From positions 238,939 to 302,938 of the forward strand of contig JACTAT010000152.1 of assembly GCA_014526335.1 (NCBI GenBank): a stretch of 64,000 bases of DNA, read 5' to 3'. The translations under genes and the position numbers were made by a program. Shown piece by piece: positions 59,459 to 64,000 of the stretch. Under the pieces are notes generated by a model that was not told the DNA's origin, searched no databases, and saw nothing but the letters and a program-made list of their open reading frames with translations. The stretch is from Chrysaora quinquecirrha (Eukaryota; Cnidaria; Scyphozoa; Semaeostomeae; Pelagiidae). Numbering within the stretch: position 1 is the stretch's first letter; every line of letters begins with the position of its first letter.

Positions 59459-62400
59459 CTAAAACAATGAGAAGAAAAAATTGAACAAAAGATGCAATAA
59501 ATAAAAATGCAATAAATAAACTTACCTTCTGATCAGAATACTAAGGGTTGGCTTTCTAAAAATACAGAGTAACCCTGCTAATGTACCAAACATTCCCAAA
59601 CGCGTTCGAGACTAGACCCTTCAACCTGTCGGTCTTGAACTTGGCGCCTTGATCAATCAGCCACGCGAAAGCAGACTTGGATTAAAAAGGATACGGAATA
59701 AAGACGCAGCATCGACCGAAGCCCCCTCCCCTCAAAACCCAAAAAAGCCCATTGTCACTTAAATACAGCGATGATTACCGAGACTATGTGACAGGTTTCC
59801 ACAGGTTTACTTATAAAATGTGCCATAAGATATTTTTTATGGTTATATTGAAATCAAAAATCGTAAAAATTGTATCATTTCAGGCTAAAGACTTAATTCC
59901 TAAATGGTTTGCCTTTTACCTGAGTAAGATGCATAAGCATAACTCCATGTATGCTGGCTTCACGGGACATGGCGTCTCTTGGGTTGATCTCAACAGTTCC
60001 ACGGCTACCGATAATCTATAAATTAAAATAACCAAAAAATTGAATCAAAACCAAATCAAGTCAAGTCAAGTAAATTTAAATCAATTCAAGTCAAGTCAAG
60101 TCAAGTCGGATTAGGTCAGGTCAGGTCAGGTCAGGTCAGGTCAGGTCAGGTCAGGTCAAGTAAGGTCAAGCCGAGTAAAATAAGTCATGTCATTTCAAAA
60201 CAGGTTAAGTCAAGTCAAGGCAGGATGAATAAAATATTCACAAGTAATTCAAATAAAGAGCTCACCCCAACTCTACCATTTCTGGCCAAAAGTTGAAGAT
60301 CTTTTCCTAAGTTAAGATTTGCCAGCATTTCAAGAATAATGTCTACTCCTGTCCCTGAAGTTGCTTTCTGAAAGAGATAAAATCATTCTTTGTTACGGTA
60401 ATTGAGAAGGCACAGCATCGTTAAGGCAAGCATCGTTAAGGCACAGGAAACCTAATGGAACAAAAACATTTTACGAGAGTGGTGTGATGCAAGGATCAAG
60501 GCTGAGGAGTGACTCTGTAGCATTACTTCGCCAAATGGCAACATAACCATGACGACCCAGACTGTGTTGAAAGCAACTACGAAGATTGGTTCCAAATAAC
60601 TGGTACTGCAACTGCAAGATATTCATTTTAATTAGGGATTTTGCATCTGTTTACCGTAAATCCTAAGAGCATCCTTTCTTTTCAACAATTCCCTCTAATT
60701 GACGCCCTCTGAAAACAAAAATATTTTGTCAAATCCTCCCTCTTTTAAATGCCTCCCTCTTTTAAACTCCTTCCTCTTTTAAACACGCCCTGGGAGGGGT
60801 GTTTAACAGAGATATCTATACTTGACATCCCTACTATTGGGATAGCACTTTGTAGATCGGCTAATGAAGATAAAAATCCGTTGTTTGAAGATAAAGATCA
60901 ATTAGTTTTAAAATAAGCGCCTCCCCTTATTAAACACCTTCCTCTAATAAACAACCCCCTCAAAACTAAAAAAATTAAATAAAAGCCCCGAGCGTTTATT
61001 TGAGGCTTTAAAGTATATCAAAATGAAAAAGCTGGTTCTGTGTAGGCAGAAAGAGTTTGTCTTCCCAGTTCCCACTTGGAATTTCGAACTTAGTTTCATT
61101 GGTTATTTCGCTGCATGTGCGAATGTGAGCTAATTGTGTCCAAACACAATATTGATTAATTTTAAAGAGCAAACCCACGACGAAAAAAACATGGGTATGA
61201 AAAAGCTTGCCGTACATAAATAAATAACCTTAAACATTTTTTAATTTGTCTAAATACAATAGCTTTAATATGTAATGGAACCCCGGGGGGGGGTACGTCA
61301 ATATGTAGACATACTTGACGTGCCGCTCATATGGATGGGTTTTTTCGACTGAAATTCTCTACACATGGGTCTGATATTCTGCTAGATTCTGGTTGATGGG
61401 TTGGTATTTTAGGATTTTCTTACCAATAGGTCCCATTATGATTTACCGCAAAGTGGCTGACAACCTTTCTACTTTGTTTTTTGCTTTTGAAACGATGAAT
61501 TAACAGCAACAACAGAGCTCGATCACATTGATTGCAAAAATCGCCGTCAGATTCGATTTTGCGAGACTTCTCGTGAATTCTAGCACTGTAAAAGGGCTTT
61601 AAAATCAACCAAATTCATACACGTGGGCTTGAAATTTCCCGATTTTCATGCAAATGTGTCAGAAATCCTTGAAAATCCTATCATACAAATGAGTCCTTTG
61701 TCAAAGTCCAGATTCACGTCTGATCATGGACACATTGAAGTACCCCCCCGAGAATGGAACATTTTGAACCAGACAGTTGCAAATAGCTGTATCAAGAACC
61801 AACTATTTCCAATTAACTCAAGAAGTTGGTATTCAAATTCAAAAGCTTTAGAAGATCAGCGAGCGAAAGGACTCCAAGTTGCTTTGTAATACCACTGACA
61901 ACCATCAACTCTTTGTCTATCAAAGATACTGTCTCGAACTTACCATAATTTCGTCCTGGTAATTCTGAGATTTATGATCAAAAACCTCATGAACGCCAAG
62001 ATCTTTCAACATGCTCATACCCTCCTTGGTTCCAGCAGTACCAAATACTTTTAGCCCAGATTCAATAGCGAATTGTGCTGATGCAATGCCAACCTTGAAA
62101 AATGAGTTTTATACAATAAAATATAATGCTATACAACACAATACAATGTAATACAATACCATACAGGGCAATTAAATGCAATGCAAGATCACGCTAGCGA
62201 ATCTATAATCACTACTGTGGTGGATAATCACTACTGTGGTGGTACTATTTGCGTACTGTGGTGGTAGTTTCTGTGTACTGTGGTGGATAATCACTACTTG
62301 CGGTTGGTTACTATGCTTGCGGTGGTGGCAGTTTTGGCGTACTGTGGTGGATAATCACTACTGTGGTGGTACTATTGGCGTACTGTGGTGGTAGTTTTTG

Positions 62401-63752
62401 CGTACAGTGGTGGATAATCACTACTTGTGGTGGGTTATAATGCTTTATGTGGTGAATACGAAATCATAGCAAAACTCTATAGATCAAGCAGGAAAAAACC
62501 CAAAAAATCCACCACAGTACGCCAAAACTGCCACCACCGCAAGCATAGTAAACCACCACAAGTAGTGATTATCCACCACAGTACGCAGAAACTACCACCA
62601 CAGTACGCAAATAGTACCACCACAGTAGTGATTATCCACCACAGTAGCGATTATAGATTTGCTAGCGTGAAGATGTAATCCAAGATGCAATGTTATTCAA
62701 TGAAAAATGATGCAAGATGTTAAGGAATGCAATGTAATGCAATGCAATAAAATTTAATGCAATGCAATACAATACAAGGCAACTAAATGTAATGCAATGC
62801 AATAAATTGAATACAACAAGAAAAATGCAGTGCAATACAATGCAATACAATGCAATACAATGAAAAACAATGCAACACAATGCATGGAATGCAATACATT
62901 GCAAAACACTGCAATTTGATGCAATACAATACAATAAAACACCAAACAATGCAATTCAATGCAATCCAATACAATACAATGAAATGCAATAAAATATGAA
63001 AGATGCAATGCCATACAATAAAATTTAAAACAATGCAGTACATTGCACGCAATGCAATACGATGAAATACAAAGCAATTTAAGACAATTAAATACAATAA
63101 AACACCAAACAATGCAATGCAATGCATTACAATCCAGTGCAATGCAATACAATGTAATGCAGTACAATACAATGCATTGCCAAACAATGCAATAAAATAC
63201 AAAGCAATTAGATGCAATGCAATGCATATTTCAATGCAATGTAATACAATACAACACATCGGAATACACTGCAAAACAATACCATGTAATACTCCTAAAA
63301 AGAAGGCATTACTGTACAATATGCCATTCAGGATAATACTATTCATACTAACCCCTCCACTTGCCCCATGAATCAGAACTGTCTCTCCCTTCTTTGCACC
63401 ACACCTAAGAAGGAGGCAAAGGTCTAGCAGATCATATACAACAATGAAAGCAACAAATTTTCACAAAATTTTGGGGTTTCCAGTTTACCCTTCAAGTTAT
63501 CCTGTTCAAAAAGTGGGACAAAAAAATTTACAAAGTCTATCCCCCCAGTAAAATTATGATTCTCAAACAACTGAAGAGAACAACTTACTTGTGATATAAA
63601 GCTCTATATGCTGTTAGGTATGGTGCTCCTAAAGCAGCCCCAAGTTGGAAACTGGTTTTATCAGGCAAGGGGAAAACATCTGATTCATGGCATGTGCAGA
63701 ATTCAGCATATGAACCTGATATACCTTTAAAAAACCACACTCTGTCTCCAAC
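59288..63752 (-). CDS. CRYZ: quinone oxidoreductase (zeta-crystallin-like), 3' six exons, 5' end outside window
   Basis: Six spliced exons in order: 63752-63589, 63404-63353, 62093-61944, 60367-60266, 60015-59920 and 59458-59288 (stop TAG at 59290-59288). They join in frame to 244 residues. The family is the medium-chain dehydrogenase/reductase superfamily, NADPH:quinone reductase branch: a GroES-like domain, then a Rossmann domain with the nucleotide-binding HGASGGVG split across exons 2 and 3. Landmarks in order: GDRVWFF, GAALGAPYLTAYRAL, HGASGGVGIASAQFA, VFGTAGTKEG, GVDIILEMLANLNLGKDL, IIGSRGTVEINPRDAM and GSGAKGKMVLLIE. These match the order seen in vertebrate zeta-crystallin (about 329 residues), so roughly the first 85 residues lie in exons beyond 64000. 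No zinc-binding motif is expected or seen. A cytosolic NADPH-dependent one-electron quinone reductase is the likely function. Introns hold microsatellites and a foldback element. Confidence 0.93.
59920..60015 (-). CDS. CRYZ: CRYZ-like exon
   Basis: 96 bp, phase 0 to 0; acceptor TTTAATTTATAG, donor TCAG|GTAAAA. Encodes IIGSRGTVEINPRDAMSREA and SIHGVMLMHLTQ, including the conserved GSRG and NPRD motifs. Confidence 0.92.
60055..60215 (+). repeat. (AAGTC/AGGTC)n pentanucleotide microsatellite
   Basis: Runs of TCAAG and then TCAGG lie in the CRYZ-like intron between 60015 and 60266. They fill most of that short intron. Confidence 0.95.
60266..60367 (-). CDS. CRYZ: CRYZ-like exon
   Basis: 102 bp, phase 0 to 0; acceptor TTATCTCTTTCAG, donor TGGG|GTGAGC. 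Encodes KATSGTGVDIILEMLANLNL and GKDLQLLARNGRVG. Confidence 0.92.
60650..61900. other. repeat-derived intron sequence
   Basis: Part of the CRYZ-like intron 60368-61943. About 60650-60990 carries repeated CCTCCCTCTTTTAAA and AATAAACA-type blocks with ACCGTAAATCC at one end, like a MITE; about 61278-61760 is bounded by CCCCGGGGGGGGGTAC and GTACCCCCCCGAGA in inverted order, suggesting another short TIR element. No exon recognised. Confidence 0.45.
61944..62093 (-). CDS. CRYZ: CRYZ-like exon, Rossmann fold core
   Basis: 150 bp, phase 0 to 0; acceptor TTTTTCAAG, donor TATG|GTAAGT. Encodes VGIASAQFAIESGLKVFGTA, GTKEGMSMLKDLGVHEVFDH and KSQNYQDEIM. GTAGTKEG is the usual cofactor 2'-phosphate region. 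Confidence 0.92.
62105..62188 (+). repeat. (ATACA/ATGCA)n microsatellite, left part
   Basis: Pentanucleotide CAATA/CAATG repeats just before the foldback element; continues after it at 62680. Confidence 0.9.
62189..62670. repeat. foldback element with iterated CCACCACAGTA stems, copy 2
   Basis: Ends TCACGCTAGCGAATCTATAA and its complement. Left half has GTACTGTGGTGG and CACTACTGTGGTGG repeats, right half their complements, longer by about 130 bases than copy 1. The shared centre CATAGCAAAACTCTATAGAT lies near 62466. A 3-base AGA flanks both sides. It is inserted within the pentanucleotide microsatellite in a CRYZ-like intron. Confidence 0.92.
62680..63290 (+). repeat. (ATGCA/ATACA)n pentanucleotide microsatellite
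   Basis: About 600 bases of CAATG/CAATA units with frequent single changes in the intron 62094-63352. The Cys/Ile/Leu/His-rich minus-strand frames across it (up to 187 residues) are artefacts of the repeat. Confidence 0.95.
63353..63404 (-). CDS. CRYZ: CRYZ-like exon with start of Rossmann motif
   Basis: 52 bp, phase 2 to 0; acceptor CCTCCTTCTTAG, donor GAGGG|GTTAGT. Encodes KCGAKKGETVLIHGASGG (the first residue shared with the previous exon), the first beta strand and glycine loop that bind NADPH. Confidence 0.9.
63589..63752 (-). CDS. CRYZ: CRYZ-like exon (first in window)
   Basis: 164 bp, phase 0 to 2; acceptor TTTTCTATTGCAG, donor CACAA|GTAAGT. Encodes VGDRVWFFKGISGSYAEFCT and DKTSFQLGAALGAPYLTAYR, the end of the GroES-like substrate domain and the start of the cofactor domain. 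Confidence 0.92.
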
Positions 63753-63894
63753 CTGCAATAGAAAAGGTAAACATTGAAATGGAGATTAGGAATAACATAA
63801 TCAGCTTATAAAAACAAAATAAATAAGGCTTACTGTATTGGACTTGATGATTGTTGACAAGGATGGTGATGATGAAAACAATGGCAATAAGACA

Positions 63895-63940
63895 ATGGAA
63901 ATGACAATTGATGATGAAGATGATGTCAATGATGATGTCA

Positions 63941-63997
<57 letters not shown>

Positions 63998-64000
63998 CTG
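63895..64000 (+). repeat. (GAT)n microsatellite at window edge
   Basis: GATGATGAT run beginning as mixed GATGATGTCAAT and becoming pure GAT to the end of the window, in the first visible CRYZ-like intron. Confidence 0.95.

Noticed and set aside
62662..63346. Minus-strand Cys/Ile/Leu/His-rich frames of 95-187 residues.
   Set aside because: Translation of the CAATG/CAATA pentanucleotide repeat in a CRYZ-like intron.

Overview
The window is AT-rich animal nuclear DNA with spliced genes, long repeat-filled introns and many kinds of transposable element. The module style of the main gene (apple/PAN, a Cys-rich exon, then repeated F5/8 type C 'discoidin' domains), a CRYZ-type quinone oxidoreductase, and the mix of gypsy, LINE, Mutator-like, hAT-like and foldback elements fit a cnidarian, most likely an anthozoan such as a reef coral. 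That assignment is inference from family resemblance. There is no sign of bacterial operons, CRISPR or prophage.

Layout. 430-4943: a complete but broken minus-strand Ty3/gypsy LTR retrotransposon with LTRs, primer-binding site, polypurine tract and 5-bp target duplication. 8047-43235, plus strand: scattered exons of a multi-domain extracellular/adhesive gene: a PAN exon (8047-8364, with a 1-base frameshift), a short Cys-rich EGF-like exon (15524-15620), discoidin domain 1 (16291-18751), a 30-nt linker exon (22171-22200), discoidin domain 2 (29995-33764), a second 30-nt linker exon (41690-41719) and the first exon of discoidin domain 3 (43063-43235). The rest of domain 3 is not seen before a 500-N assembly gap (44274-44773). 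All observed splice phases agree. 59288-63752, minus strand: the last six coding exons of a zeta-crystallin/quinone oxidoreductase gene whose 5' end lies beyond 64000. The two genes converge.

The introns and intergenic DNA are almost wholly repeats: a CACATTACT-type minisatellite (about 9.0-15.1 kb) interrupted by a transposon and a LINE; a 114-bp satellite (15 copies, 28.0-29.7 kb); a (CATTAT)n array filling a whole intron; three elements with long terminal inverted repeats and 9-bp target duplications; a three-level nest (LINE inside a Mutator-like element inside a palindromic element, 36.3-38.7 kb); an A-B-B-A composite repeat (38.95-41.63 kb); several hairpin/foldback elements; an hAT-type element with an exact 8-bp target duplication (51.4-52.0 kb); and a 3.4-kb element with arms of about 0.65 kb (52.06-55.50 kb).

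No convincing new enzyme system or defence system was found. The items most worth follow-up are the modular discoidin gene with its repeated 30-nt linker exons, the unusual cysteine arrangement of its domains, the strong hairpin beside a linker exon, and the precisely bounded nested elements.
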